From NCBI GenBank assembly GCA_947488615.1, contig CANKZU010000019.1, positions 1-54,243 on the forward strand: 54,243 nucleotides of DNA, written 5' to 3'. The notes beneath the pieces were generated by a model. It saw nothing but the letters and a program-made list of their open reading frames with translations. It made no database searches and was not told where the DNA came from. Source of the stretch: an uncultured Aurantimonas sp. GTDB taxonomy: Bacteria > Pseudomonadota > Alphaproteobacteria > Rhizobiales > Rhizobiaceae. The position numbers and the translations under genes were made by a program. This document shows positions 24,212-32,897 of the stretch, in pieces (position 1 is the first letter of the stretch; every line of letters starts with the position of its first letter).

Positions 24212-25522
24212 ATGACATCCCCCATCACATGGCTTCGCGGCGCCGCGGCCGCGGCCACCATGGCCAGCGTGGCGCTGACCGGCGCCACCGCCCAGGAGAA
24301 ACCTTCCGGCGACCCGATCAAGGTCGGCGTCCTGCATTCGCTGTCGGGCACGATGGCGATCTCCGAGACGACCCTCAAGGACGTCATGGAGATGCTGATC
24401 GAGGAACAGAACGCCAAGGGCGGTCTGCTCGGCCGGCCGCTCGAGGCGGTCGTCGTCGACCCCGCCTCCGACTGGCCGCTGTTCGCCGAAAAGATGCGCG
24501 ACCTCGTCTCGGCCGAAGAGGTCGCGGCGGTGTTTTGCTGCTGGACGTCGGTGTCGCGGAAATCGATCCTGCCGGTCGCCGAGGAACTGAACACGGTGGT
24601 GTTCTACCCGGTGCAGTACGAGGGCGAGGAATCCTCGCGCAATATCTTCTACACCGGTGCCGCGCCGAACCAGCAGGCGATCCCGGCCGTCGATTATCTG
24701 ATGGAGGAAGGCGTCGAGCGCTGGGTGCTGGAAGGCACCGACTATGTCTATCCGCGCACCACCAACAAGATCCTCGAGCAGTATCTGAAGGACAAGGGCG
24801 TCGCCGCCGAGGACATCAAGGTCAACTACACCCCGTTCGGCTTTTCCGACTGGCAGACCGAGGTGTCGTCGATCAAGGAGTTCGGCGCGACCGGCAAGAA
24901 GACCGCCGTGGTCTCGACGGTGAACGGCGACGCCAACGTGCCCTTCTACAAAGAGCTCGCCAATCAGGGGATCGAGGCGACCGACATTCCCGTCGTCGCC
25001 TTCTCGGTGGGTGAGGAAGAGCTCGCCGGCATCGACACCGGCCCGCTGGTCGGCCACCTCGCCGCCTGGAACTATTTCCAGTCGGTCGATACGCCCGAAA
25101 ACGCCGAATTCATCGAGAAATGGAAGGCCTATATCGGCGACGACAAGCGCGTAACCAACGATCCGATGGAAGCCCATTACATCGGCTTCAACATGTGGGT
25201 GAAGGCGGTCGAGAAAGCGGGCACCACCGAGTCCGACGCCGTCATCGCCGCGCTGCCGGGCGTCGAGGTGCCGAACCTGACCGGCGGCACCGCCAAGATG
25301 CTGCCCAACCACCACATCACCAAGCCGGTGCTGATCGGCGAGATCAACGAGAACAGCCAGTTCGACATTGTCGAAGAGACCGATCTCGTCGAGGGCGATG
25401 CCTGGTCGGACTTCCTGCCGGATTCCAAGATGCTGAAAGCCGATTGGACCGACCCGATCAACTGCGGCAACTACAACACCGAAACCGAGAGCTGCGGCAG
25501 CGAACAGGCTGCGGCCAAATGA
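24212..25522 (+). CDS. urtA: urea ABC transporter substrate-binding protein
   Basis: A 436-residue periplasmic binding protein matching UrtA. A signal peptide covers residues 1-28 (ending LTGATAQ). The mature protein has DPIKVGVLHSLSGTMAISET, EAVVVDPASDWPLFAEKMRD, VAAVFCCWTSVSRKSILPV and YPVQYEGEESSRNIFYTGA, the urea/amide-binding segments conserved in this family, and EAHYIGFNMWVKAVEKAGT further on. GGAGAG lies seven bases before the ATG. It is the first gene after the sigma-54 promoter and is followed by a hairpin and then urtB. Confidence 0.97.
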   Translation: MTSPITWLRGAAAAATMASVALTGATAQEKPSGDPIKVGVLHSLSGTMAISETTLKDVMEMLIEEQNAKGGLLGRPLEAVVVDPASDWPLFAEKMRDLVSAEEVAAVFCCWTSVSRKSILPVAEELNTVVFYPVQYEGEESSRNIFYTGAAPNQQAIPAVDYLMEEGVERWVLEGTDYVYPRTTNKILEQYLKDKGVAAEDIKVNYTPFGFSDWQTEVSSIKEFGATGKKTAVVSTVNGDANVPFYKELANQGIEATDIPVVAFSVGEEELAGIDTGPLVGHLAAWNYFQSVDTPENAEFIEKWKAYIGDDKRVTNDPMEAHYIGFNMWVKAVEKAGTTESDAVIAALPGVEVPNLTGGTAKMLPNHHITKPVLIGEINENSQFDIVEETDLVEGDAWSDFLPDSKMLKADWTDPINCGNYNTETESCGSEQAAAK

Positions 25523-25571
25523 GGCTCAGCACCTCCTAGACGTCCGCCTTCCTCCCAAGGCGCGACCGAGC

Positions 25572-25596
25572 GGGGGCGGCCATGCCGGCCGTCCCC
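25572..25596 (+). other. intercistronic hairpin between urtA and urtB
   Basis: A 10-bp stem with one G-U pair (gggggcggcc 25572-25581, ggccgtcccc 25587-25596) and a 5-base loop lies in the 103-bp gap between urtA and urtB. Hairpins in this place often protect the binding-protein mRNA or partly terminate, so that binding protein is made in excess over the membrane parts. That role is inferred. Confidence 0.55.
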
Positions 25597-25625
25597 GTGA
25601 CCTTCCATCCCGATCAGGACGCTCC

Positions 25626-27254
25626 ATGAACGATCTTCTGCGCTGGTGCCTTGTCGGCCTTTTTGCCCTCGGCGGCGCGCTCCTGCCTGTCGCCGCCATG
25701 GCCCAGGACGGCGATCCGGCGGCGATCATCCAGAAATTCGCCGGCAAGCAAAGCTTCGACGACACCGAAGCGGTTATCGCCGAACTCGCCGCCACCGGCG
25801 ATCCCGCCGTCGCCCGGGCGCTGCGCGCGCTGTCGGCCGGCGACCTTTACTGGCGCAAGTCCGACGAACAGGTGTTCATCGTGACCGGCAAGGGCGACGA
25901 GGTGACGCTGCGCGATCCGCTCACCGGCGCTGAGGCAGGCACCGCTCGATCCGGCGATCTCAAGAAGGTTCGCATCAAGAATTCGATCCGCAACGCGGTC
26001 ACCGGGGCCCTCGGCAGCCTGACGCTCGGCGCCGCCGATCCGGCCGTGCGGCTGCGGGCCGCATCGACGCTGTTTTCCGACGCCGACCCCGACATGCTGG
26101 AGCCGATCGAGGCGGCGCTGGCCGAGGAAACCGACCCGGCGGTCAAGGTGCGGATGGAAGAGGCCCGTGCCTCGGCCATCCTTGCCTCCGACCGGCCCGC
26201 CGCCGCCAAGGCGGAGGCCGCCGCGATCCTCGAAGCACGCGGCGACCGGGAATCCCTGACGATGCTGACGCGTTTTGCGGCCGCGACCGACGATCCGGTG
26301 GCGCGGCAAGCCGCCGAAGCGGCGGTCGCGGGGATCGAGAGCAACATCGCCTTCTGGAACCAGATGCAGAACATCTGGTACGGGCTGTCGCTCGGCTCCG
26401 TCCTGTTGCTCGCCGCGATCGGCCTTGCCATCACCTTCGGGGTGATGGGTGTGATCAACATGGCCCATGGCGAAATGGTGATGCTCGGCGCCTACACGAC
26501 CTTCGTCGTGCAGGAGGCGATCCGGGTCGACGCGCCCTGGCTGTTCCCCTGGTCGCTGGCGATCGCCCTGCCGCTGGCCTTCCTCGTCTCGGGCTTTGTC
26601 GGTCTGATCATGGAGCGCGGCATCATCCGCTTTCTCTACGGCCGGCCGCTGGAGACGCTGCTCGCGACCTTCGGCGTCTCGCTGATGCTGCAGCAGGCCG
26701 TGCGCACGATCTTCGGCCCGAGCAACCGGCAGGTCGGCAATCCGGACTGGATGTCGGGCGCCTTCGACATCGGCCTGATGTCGGTCACCTGGAACCGGCT
26801 GTGGATCATCGTCTTCTCGCTGGTCGTCTTCGCCGGGCTGCTTCTGGTGCTCAACCGCACGGCGCTCGGCCTGCAGATGCGGGCGGTGACGCAGAACCGG
26901 AAGATGGCGTCGGCGATGGGCATCCGTACACCGTGGGTCGACGCAATGACCTTCGCGCTCGGCTCGGGCGTCGCCGGGATCGCCGGCGTCGCGCTCAGCC
27001 AGATCGACAACGTCTCACCCAGTCTCGGCCAGGGCTATATCATCGACAGTTTCATGGTCGTCGTCTTCGGCGGGGTCGGCAATCTGTGGGGCACGCTGGT
27101 CGGCGCGATGAGCCTCGGCGTCCTCAACAAGTTTCTCGAGCCCTATGCCGGAGCCGTGCTCGGCAAGATCATCGTTCTGGTGCTGATCATCCTGTTCATC
27201 CAGAAGCGGCCGCGCGGCCTGTTCGCCCAAAAGGGAAGGTTCGTCGACGCATGA
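25626..27254 (+). CDS. urtB: urea ABC transporter permease UrtB
   Basis: A 542-residue LivH-type permease with the long extracytoplasmic N-terminal domain typical of UrtB. A signal sequence (LFALGGALLPVAAMAQ) is followed by about 215 helical, repeat-like residues. The membrane domain starts near residue 240 (IWYGLSLGSVLLLAAIGLAI) and contains GVINMAHGEMVMLGAYTTF, LETLLATFGVSLMLQQAVR, MRAVTQNRKMASAMGI and FMVVVFGGVGNLWGTLVGAM. It forms the channel with UrtC. Its stop overlaps the urtC start as ATGA. Confidence 0.97.
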   Translation: MNDLLRWCLVGLFALGGALLPVAAMAQDGDPAAIIQKFAGKQSFDDTEAVIAELAATGDPAVARALRALSAGDLYWRKSDEQVFIVTGKGDEVTLRDPLTGAEAGTARSGDLKKVRIKNSIRNAVTGALGSLTLGAADPAVRLRAASTLFSDADPDMLEPIEAALAEETDPAVKVRMEEARASAILASDRPAAAKAEAAAILEARGDRESLTMLTRFAAATDDPVARQAAEAAVAGIESNIAFWNQMQNIWYGLSLGSVLLLAAIGLAITFGVMGVINMAHGEMVMLGAYTTFVVQEAIRVDAPWLFPWSLAIALPLAFLVSGFVGLIMERGIIRFLYGRPLETLLATFGVSLMLQQAVRTIFGPSNRQVGNPDWMSGAFDIGLMSVTWNRLWIIVFSLVVFAGLLLVLNRTALGLQMRAVTQNRKMASAMGIRTPWVDAMTFALGSGVAGIAGVALSQIDNVSPSLGQGYIIDSFMVVVFGGVGNLWGTLVGAMSLGVLNKFLEPYAGAVLGKIIVLVLIILFIQKRPRGLFAQKGRFVDA

Positions 27255-28417
27255 TCCTTTCTCGTTTCCTCGGCCCCAGGGTCTTTATCCTCGTCGCGGT
27301 GTTGCTCGCCGCTGCCGTGCTCGTGCCGATGGCCAGCCTGTGGCTGCCGGCGAGCCACCCGCTGCATGTTCCGCCCTATCTGGTGCCGTTGTTCGGCAAA
27401 TATGTCTGCTACGCGCTCTTGGCGCTCGCCCTCGATCTGGTCTGGGGCTATGTCGGCATCCTGTCGCTCGGCCACGGCGCGTTCTTCGCCCTCGGCGGCT
27501 ACGCCATGGGCATGTATCTGATGCGCCAGATCGGCACGCGCGGCGTCTATGGCGATCCGGTGCTGCCCGACTTCATGGTCTTCCTCAACTGGCAGGAACT
27601 GCCCTGGTACTGGACCGGCTTCGACCAGTTCTGGTTCGCCGCGATCATGATCGTCGTCGCGCCCGGCCTGCTCGCCTTCGTGTTCGGCTATTTCGCCTTC
27701 CGCAGCCGCGTCACCGGGGTCTATCTCTCGATCATCACCCAGGCGATGACCTACGCGCTGCTGCTCGCCTTTTTCCGCAACGACATGGGGTTCGGCGGCA
27801 ATAACGGCCTGACCGACTTCAAGGAGCTGCTCGGCTTTCCGCTGCAGGCCGCCTCGACCCGGGCCGGGCTGTTCGCGGCGAGCTGCGTCGCGCTGGCGCT
27901 CGGCGTTCTCCTCGTCGGCTGGATCACCCGCTCGCAACTCGGCAAGCTGATGGTCGCGGTGCGCGACGCGGAAAGCCGCACCCGCTTCATCGGCTGGCGG
28001 CCGGAGCATGTGAAGCTGTTCGCCTTCACCGTTTCGGCGGTGATGGCGGGCATCGCCGGGGCGCTCTACGTGCCGCAGGTCGGCATCATCAATCCCGGTG
28101 AATTCGCCCCGGTCAACTCCATCGAAATCGTCGTCTGGGCGGCCGTCGGCGGGCGCGGCACGCTGCTGGGGCCGGTCATCGGGGCGCTGCTGGTCAATTT
28201 CGGCAAGAGCACGTTTACCGCCATCGCGCCGGAATCCTGGCTGTTCGTGCTCGGCGGCCTCTTCGTCTTCGTCACGCTGTTTCTGCCGAAGGGTATCGTC
28301 GGCACCTTCGATCATGGCTGGCGGTCGTGGCGCGACCGCCGCGCCTCGACCGAGGCCGAGAAGGGGGAGGCGGCATCGACGGGCGACGCGCAGCCCGTCC
28401 CGAACCCGGCGGAGTAA
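27251..28417 (+). CDS. urtC: urea ABC transporter permease UrtC
   Basis: A 388-residue LivM-type permease. It has about ten membrane segments with family motifs ALALDLVWGYVGILSLGHGA, FALGGYAMGMYLMRQIG, RNDMGFGGNNGLTDFKELLG, VAVRDAESRTRFIGWRPEHVK and WAAVGGRGTLLGPVIGALLVN. The C-terminal tail after residue 355 is charged and cytoplasmic. It pairs with UrtB. The ATG at 27251 overlaps the urtB stop; four bases separate its stop from urtD. Confidence 0.97.
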   Translation: MILSRFLGPRVFILVAVLLAAAVLVPMASLWLPASHPLHVPPYLVPLFGKYVCYALLALALDLVWGYVGILSLGHGAFFALGGYAMGMYLMRQIGTRGVYGDPVLPDFMVFLNWQELPWYWTGFDQFWFAAIMIVVAPGLLAFVFGYFAFRSRVTGVYLSIITQAMTYALLLAFFRNDMGFGGNNGLTDFKELLGFPLQAASTRAGLFAASCVALALGVLLVGWITRSQLGKLMVAVRDAESRTRFIGWRPEHVKLFAFTVSAVMAGIAGALYVPQVGIINPGEFAPVNSIEIVVWAAVGGRGTLLGPVIGALLVNFGKSTFTAIAPESWLFVLGGLFVFVTLFLPKGIVGTFDHGWRSWRDRRASTEAEKGEAASTGDAQPVPNPAE

Positions 28418-28421
28418 AACG

Positions 28422-29279
28422 ATGAGCGACATGAACCCTTCCAGCGAACCGACTCCGGCCATCCCGCCGGTGGTTTCGCCCCACCCTTACGCGACGCAGC
28501 GCGCGGCCCTGCTCGCCGAACAGGCGGCGGGAAGCAAACGCCGGGACACGCTGCTCTATCTCAACGGCGTCACCAAGAGCTTCGACGGCTTCAAGGCGAT
28601 CAACAATCTCTCGCTGGTCGTGGCGAAGGGCGAGATGCGGGCGATCATCGGGCCGAACGGCGCCGGTAAGACGACGATGATGGACATCGTCACCGGCAAG
28701 ACTCGGCCGGACGAGGGCGAGGTCTATTTCGCCGGCGATGTCGATCTGACCCAAGCGGACGAGGCGGCGATCGCCAACAGGGGGATCGGCCGCAAGTTCC
28801 AGAAGCCGACAGTCTTCGACGGGCATTCGGTCGAGGACAATATTCGCCTGTCGCTCGCCGGCCCGCGCTCGATTTTCGCGGCGCTGTTCCATCGCAAGGA
28901 CGAAGCCGAGCAGGCGAAGATCGACGCGATTCTGGAAACCACACGCCTTAGCGAAAAGCGGCGCACGCCAGCCGCTGACCTCAGCCACGGCCAGAAGCAA
29001 TGGCTGGAGATCGGCATGCTGCTTGCCCAGGATCCGGAGCTCTTGCTGGTCGACGAACCGGTGGCCGGCATGACCGATGCCGAGACCGAGGAGACGGCCC
29101 GGCTGCTCAGGGAGATCGCCCGGACGCGCTCGGTCGTCGTCGTTGAGCACGACATGCATTTCGTCCGCGCGCTCGGGGTCAAGGTCACCTGCCTGCACGA
29201 GGGTTCGGTGCTGTCGGAGGGCTCGCTCGATCATGTCTCCGCCGACCCGCGCGTAGTCGAAGTGTATTTGGGGCGCTAG
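28422..29279 (+). CDS. urtD: urea ABC transporter ATP-binding protein UrtD
   Basis: A 285-residue ABC ATPase of the LivG type. Walker A is IIGPNGAGKTTMMD (about residues 76-89), the signature DLSHGQKQWLEIGMLLAQDP and Walker B ELLLVDEPVAGMTD. The first 45 residues are a Pro/Ala-rich extension ahead of the ATPase fold; the ATG at 28422 is the first in frame, with a possible internal one at 28431. The stop codon TAG overlaps the stop of an oppositely oriented small gene, so the usual direct link to urtE is broken. Confidence 0.96.
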   Translation: MSDMNPSSEPTPAIPPVVSPHPYATQRAALLAEQAAGSKRRDTLLYLNGVTKSFDGFKAINNLSLVVAKGEMRAIIGPNGAGKTTMMDIVTGKTRPDEGEVYFAGDVDLTQADEAAIANRGIGRKFQKPTVFDGHSVEDNIRLSLAGPRSIFAALFHRKDEAEQAKIDAILETTRLSEKRRTPAADLSHGQKQWLEIGMLLAQDPELLLVDEPVAGMTDAETEETARLLREIARTRSVVVVEHDMHFVRALGVKVTCLHEGSVLSEGSLDHVSADPRVVEVYLGR

Positions 29280-29533
29280 CCCGTCCAGCTGCTGAGAGTC
29301 TGCACCTTTTGATTGTTTATGAAAATGTATCGATCCCCCATATCCACGACCTTTATAGTCGCCCCGGGTGCCTTGTCATGTATATGATCTCGAAGTTGAC
29401 GCCACACGTTCTTCCCCAAGCGAACGTCGTCATTAGTCCGGTTCGGTCTGAACCATGCCTTCAGTTCCCAACGATTAAATACTGTCATTCCTGTCTCCGC
29501 GAATTCCTCTGCGTGTGCGACGATCGAGTCCAT
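29276..29533 (-). CDS. small unrecognised gene inserted between urtD and urtE
   Basis: An 85-residue protein (MDSIVAHAEEFAETGMTVFN at the start) that I cannot assign. The sequence has a helical first half, ELKAWFRPNRTNDDVRLGKN, a possible DNA- or RNA-binding basic middle, and a small strand-rich end (IKVVDMGDRYIFINNQKVQT). The ATG at 29533 has GGAGAG about eight bases upstream; an ATG at 29548 is less well placed. It runs against the urt operon, its stop codon overlaps that of urtD, and it has its own promoter with repeated operators just upstream of urtE. The region is clearly more AT-rich than the urt genes. Size, basic pI by eye and repeat operators suggest a self-regulated accessory gene; that is inference. 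Confidence 0.65.
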   Translation of the reverse strand: MDSIVAHAEEFAETGMTVFNRWELKAWFRPNRTNDDVRLGKNVWRQLRDHIHDKAPGATIKVVDMGDRYIFINNQKVQTLSSWTG

Positions 29534-29582
29534 GTGTCTTCTCTCCATATGTCACCAAATTAGCGTTATTATCTAAACAATG

Positions 29583-29619
29583 AGACTAAAAATTTAGTAC
29601 AGACTAAAAATGGTGTCAA
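29583..29619 (-). promoter_or_regulatory. promoter with two direct-repeat operators for the small reverse gene
   Basis: On the reverse strand TTGACA (29619-29614) is followed after exactly 17 bases by TAAATT (29596-29591). ATTTTTAGTCT occurs twice, at 29611-29601 between the two boxes and at 29593-29583 over and after the -10, 18 bases apart, so both copies face the same side of the helix. This is a typical layout for repressor sites. The -35 box abuts the urtE start codon. Confidence 0.6.
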
Positions 29620-29620
29620 G

Positions 29621-30316
29621 ATGCTGACCGTTTCGAATGTCGACCTCTACTACGGTGCCGCCCAGGCCTTGCGCGGCGTCTCGCTGGCGGCGAAGCCCGG
29701 CGAGATCACCTGCGTTCTCGGCCGCAACGGCGTCGGCAAGACCTCGCTGTTGCGCGCCATCGTCGGCCAGCAGCCGATCCGCGCCGGCGCGATCGCCCTC
29801 GATGGCGACGATCTCGGCCGCTCCGCTCCCTACGCCCGTGCACGAAAGGGAATCGGCTTCGTGCCGCAGGGCCGCGAGATTTTCCCGCTGCTGACCGTGC
29901 GGGAAAATCTCCAGACCGGCTTCGCGCCGCTGAAATCCGCCGACCGGTCGATCCCCGAGCATGTGTTCGAGCTGTTCCCGGTCCTCGCCGACATGCTCGG
30001 CCGGCGCGGCGGCGATCTGTCCGGCGGCCAGCAGCAGCAACTCGCGATCGGCCGGGCGCTGGTGACCCGGCCCCGGCTGCTGGTGCTCGACGAGCCGACC
30101 GAGGGCATCCAGCCGTCGATCATCAAGGATATCGGCCGGGCGATCCGCTATCTGCGGGACCAGTCCGGCCTCTCGATCCTCCTCGTCGAGCAATATCTCG
30201 ATTTCTGCCGGGAGCTTGCCGACCAGGTCTACATCATGGATCGCGGCGAGATCGTCTTCGACGGCCTCGCCGAGGGGCTCGACGATCCCGCTGTGCGCAA
30301 GCACCTGACGGTTTGA
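29621..30316 (+). CDS. urtE: urea ABC transporter ATP-binding protein UrtE
   Basis: A 231-residue ABC ATPase of the LivF type. Walker A is CVLGRNGVGKTSLLRA (about residues 31-46), the signature LSGGQQQQLAIGRALVTRP and Walker B LLVLDEPTEGIQPSI. It completes the urea transporter with UrtA-D. Its ATG has no recognisable ribosome binding site because the 340-bp islet between urtD and urtE ends exactly at this point; expression presumably depends on read-through of the sigma-54 transcript. The urease gene ureD begins 20 bp downstream. Confidence 0.97.
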   Translation: MLTVSNVDLYYGAAQALRGVSLAAKPGEITCVLGRNGVGKTSLLRAIVGQQPIRAGAIALDGDDLGRSAPYARARKGIGFVPQGREIFPLLTVRENLQTGFAPLKSADRSIPEHVFELFPVLADMLGRRGGDLSGGQQQQLAIGRALVTRPRLLVLDEPTEGIQPSIIKDIGRAIRYLRDQSGLSILLVEQYLDFCRELADQVYIMDRGEIVFDGLAEGLDDPAVRKHLTV

Positions 30317-30335
30317 GCTGGCGGAAGCCGCAAGG

Positions 30336-31226
30336 ATGCGGCAAGCACGGGATATGCAGACCCACCTCCCTCCACCGCCTGTGAATCGGCCGCCCGACTC
30401 GCCGCCGCTTCCGGCCGAAGCCGGGCGTATCGTTTCGATGCAGCGCGCGGCCGGCTCGGCGACGGCGGAATTCCGGCTGGTCGCGGGCCGCACCCGTCTG
30501 AAGCGCCTGCACCAGTCCGGATGCCTGAAAGTGCGGTTTCCCCGCCTGCCACGGCCGGAGGCCGAGGCGATCCTGATCAACACGTCCGGCGGGCTGACCG
30601 GCGGCGACCGCATCGACCAGGCCTTCACCATTTCCGAGGGCGCCAGCCTGACGGTGACGACCCAGGCCTGCGAACGCGTCTACCGTGCGGCGGACGGCCA
30701 TGCCGGTGTCGCGACGCGCATCGCCATCGGGCCGGAAGCGAGTTTCGCCTGGCTGCCGCAGGAAACGATCCTGTTCGATGGCGGCGCGGTCCGGCGCGCG
30801 TTGGAACTCGAGGCCGCCGAATCCTCCCGCTTCCTGTTGTGCGAGAGCGTCATCCTCGGGCGCGAGCGGATGGGCGAAACTGTCGAGACGGGCCTGTTCC
30901 GCGACCGCTGGCGCCTGCGCGTCGGCGGCCGGCTCGTCTTCGCCGACGATCTGCGGCTTGACGGTGCGATCGCAGAGGCGACGGCGCGGGCCGCCAGCCT
31001 TGCCGGCAACCGGGCCTTTGCGACGTTGATCGCGCAGGGACCTGACACCGAACAGAGGCTTAACGAGATTCGTGCGATCGTAGGAGAGGCGGGGGGTGCG
31101 AACCTTGTCGACGGCTTGCTCGTCACCCGCCTCATGGCGCCTTCGGGTTTTCTGTTGCGCAAGCGACTGGTTCCGCTGCTGTCGGCTCTGGCGAACGGGC
31201 CGCTGCCGCTTGTATGGTCGCTCTGA
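30336..31226 (+). CDS. ureD: urease accessory protein UreD
   Basis: A 296-residue UreD, the scaffold that binds apo-urease and recruits UreF/UreG for nickel insertion. Family segments are [62 protein letters not shown] and [20 protein letters not shown]. An ATG at 30354 is an alternative start six codons on. It follows urtE closely, so urea uptake and hydrolysis probably share a transcript. ureA begins 22 bp after its stop. Confidence 0.95.
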   Translation: MRQARDMQTHLPPPPVNRPPDSPPLPAEAGRIVSMQRAAGSATAEFRLVAGRTRLKRLHQSGCLKVRFPRLPRPEAEAILINTSGGLTGGDRIDQAFTISEGASLTVTTQACERVYRAADGHAGVATRIAIGPEASFAWLPQETILFDGGAVRRALELEAAESSRFLLCESVILGRERMGETVETGLFRDRWRLRVGGRLVFADDLRLDGAIAEATARAASLAGNRAFATLIAQGPDTEQRLNEIRAIVGEAGGANLVDGLLVTRLMAPSGFLLRKRLVPLLSALANGPLPLVWSL

Positions 31227-31248
31227 CGAACCGGCGAAGGATGGATGG

Positions 31249-31551
31249 ATGCAACTGACCCCGCGCGAAAAGGACAAGCTCCTCATCTCCATGGCCGCCA
31301 TCGTGGCGCGGCGGCGGCTGGAGCGGGGCGTCAGGCTGAACCATCCGGAGGCGATCGCGCTGATCAGCGATTTCGTCGTCGAGGGCGCGCGCGACGGTCG
31401 CTCGGTGGCAGATCTGATGGAGGCGGGCGCCCATGTGATCACCCGCGATCAGGTGATGGAAGGCATCGCCGAGATGATCCATGACGTGCAGGTCGAGGCG
31501 ACATTCCCGGACGGCACCAAGCTGGTGACGGTGCACGAACCGATTCGCTGA
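31249..31551 (+). CDS. ureA: urease gamma subunit
   Basis: A 100-residue urease gamma subunit, full length for the family: [20 protein letters not shown] at the start, [27 protein letters not shown] (split here by length) in the middle and [20 protein letters not shown] at the end. It assembles with UreB and UreC. The following genes on the + strand are ureJ and ureB, but a reverse-strand gene for a small secreted protein intervenes. Confidence 0.97.
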   Translation: MQLTPREKDKLLISMAAIVARRRLERGVRLNHPEAIALISDFVVEGARDGRSVADLMEAGAHVITRDQVMEGIAEMIHDVQVEATFPDGTKLVTVHEPIR

Positions 31552-31600
31552 GGAACGGCGCGGAGGGCGGCCGAACTCCCAGCCCATAGAAGACGATCGA

Positions 31601-31921
31601 TCAGCTGCCCTGCTGGGCGTCCTCGTCGTTCCCGCCGGGCAGACCTTGGTCCAAGGCGTCGGCATTCGACACCGCCGTGATTGACGTGCCGGCCGCATTG
31701 TCGGCTTCATCGAGCGAGGAGACCGCGATCGGCGCATCCGCCGCGCGGGGGGCGTTCCGCGGCGATCCGCCGATAAAGCGATAGCCCTGCTCGATCGTGG
31801 AATAATAGGCGGCCCCGACAATTCCGTTCATGGTCACGGTGCGAATCATGACCGGGTCGCCGGACCCAGCCGATCCGGTCCATGCGAGAAGTACCGCCGC
31901 GATCACGCATGATCTCAGCAT
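31601..31921 (-). CDS. small secreted protein of unknown function, inside the urease locus
   Basis: A 106-residue protein with a clear Sec signal (MLRSCVIAAVLLAWTGSAGS). The mature part has MIRTVTMNGIVGAAYYSTIE and a Ser/Ala/Asp-rich, acidic, low-complexity C-terminus ending EDAQQGS. GGGAG lies about eight bases before the ATG. I do not recognise a family. It runs opposite to the urease genes between ureA and ureJ and may be an independent gene acquired there. No terminator is obvious between its stop and that of ureA (49 bp). Confidence 0.6.
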   Translation of the reverse strand: MLRSCVIAAVLLAWTGSAGSGDPVMIRTVTMNGIVGAAYYSTIEQGYRFIGGSPRNAPRAADAPIAVSSLDEADNAAGTSITAVSNADALDQGLPGGNDEDAQQGS

Positions 31922-32278
31922 GAGTTCGACTCCCTTCTGTTGTCGGCCATCCCGATCCCGATCGTTGCGCGTCGGAATTTGCGATGGCCTTGGCCGATCC
32001 TATTCGGCGCCCAAGCGCGGCGTCGATGGGTGGGCTCTACGCTCAGAATAACAAATGCGTGTGTGGAGAGTTTCCTCCTTGGCTCGTCTACTTGGCCGCA
32101 GCGTTAGCAAACTCCTTCCTCGAGCAGGAAACCTCGTCCTTTGACGCGATGCAAAAAATGGCGAGAAACCCTTTGACAGCTGCATTGCGGCCTTCCATGA
32201 TCCGCACAGCAACCCGGCAGAATGCCGGGCGGGACGCGACCCAATCCGGGGCGCCTGTCGACCAAACGAGGGACAATC
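31922..32278. other. 357-bp intergenic region upstream of ureJ
   Basis: No convincing gene is seen; the short open frames here lack ribosome binding sites. The region must hold the leftward promoter for the secreted protein gene and, at its right end, the rightward promoter for ureJ described separately. Bases 32040-32175 are more AT-rich than the flanks. Confidence 0.5.
32173..32201 (+). promoter_or_regulatory. candidate sigma-70 promoter for ureJ-ureB
   Basis: TTGACA (32173-32178) and CATGAT (32196-32201) are 17 bases apart. The ureJ ATG follows 78 bp downstream. A separate promoter here makes sense because the reverse gene at 31601-31921 splits the urease locus. Confidence 0.5.
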
Positions 32279-32854
32279 ATGCTCAAGCGCCTTTCACTCG
32301 CCGCCGCCACGCTTTTCGCTGCGACGGCCCCCGCCTTCGCCCATATCAATCCGGCCGAGCACGGCTCGCTGTTGACCGGCTTCGTCCATCCGCTGCTGGG
32401 CTGGGACCACGTGCTGGTCATGGTCGCCGTCGGCGTCTGGGCGGCGATGATCGGCGGTCGCGCCCTGTGGGCGGTACCGCTCGCCTTCGTCGCCGTGATG
32501 GGCGCCGGCTTTGCCCTGGCAGTCGCCGGAATCGCGCTCCCCTTCGTCGAGCCGGTGGTGCTTGCCTCGGTCGTCGCGCTCGGCCTGCTGATCGCCATGG
32601 CGGTGAAGCTACCGGTTTCGCTCGCCGCGATGATCGTCGGTGGCTTCGCGCTGTTTCATGGGGCGGCGCATGGCGCCGAACTCGGCGCGTCCGGGGCCGC
32701 TGTCTTCGGCCTCGGATTTGCCGGCGCGACGGCGCTGCTGCATGGCGGCGGATTGCTGCTCGGCAACGCTCTGGTCCGGACGGCGAATCCTATCGTCCTA
32801 CGGGCGATCGGTGCGCTGTCCGCCGGCGCCGGCCTCTATCTGATGGCCGGCTGA
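32279..32854 (+). CDS. ureJ: HupE/UreJ family nickel-type membrane protein
   Basis: A 191-residue HupE/UreJ family protein. A signal-like first segment ending in APAFAHINPAEHG is followed by six predicted membrane helices. Family motifs are GFVHPLLGWDHVLVMVAVGVWA (written here as HPLLGWDHVLVMVAVG), FALFHGAAHGAELG and ALLHGGGLLLG, with conserved His residues that probably handle nickel. It likely supplies Ni to urease. The ATG at 32279 is chosen because the signal starts there. A tiny membrane gene and ureB follow within 45 and 165 bp. Confidence 0.92.
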   Translation: MLKRLSLAAATLFAATAPAFAHINPAEHGSLLTGFVHPLLGWDHVLVMVAVGVWAAMIGGRALWAVPLAFVAVMGAGFALAVAGIALPFVEPVVLASVVALGLLIAMAVKLPVSLAAMIVGGFALFHGAAHGAELGASGAAVFGLGFAGATALLHGGGLLLGNALVRTANPIVLRAIGALSAGAGLYLMAG

Positions 32855-32897
32855 TAGCCCGCGACCGTCGAGCCGCGCCGGGCGGCGGGGAGATGTC

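Noticed and set aside
27143..28462. A 439-residue frame antisense to urtC
   Set aside because: Low-complexity, charged translation opposite a clear permease gene; treated as shadow.
32000..32276. Short reverse frames in the gap before ureJ
   Set aside because: No ribosome binding site, no family resemblance and overlapping alternatives; a promoter region is more likely.
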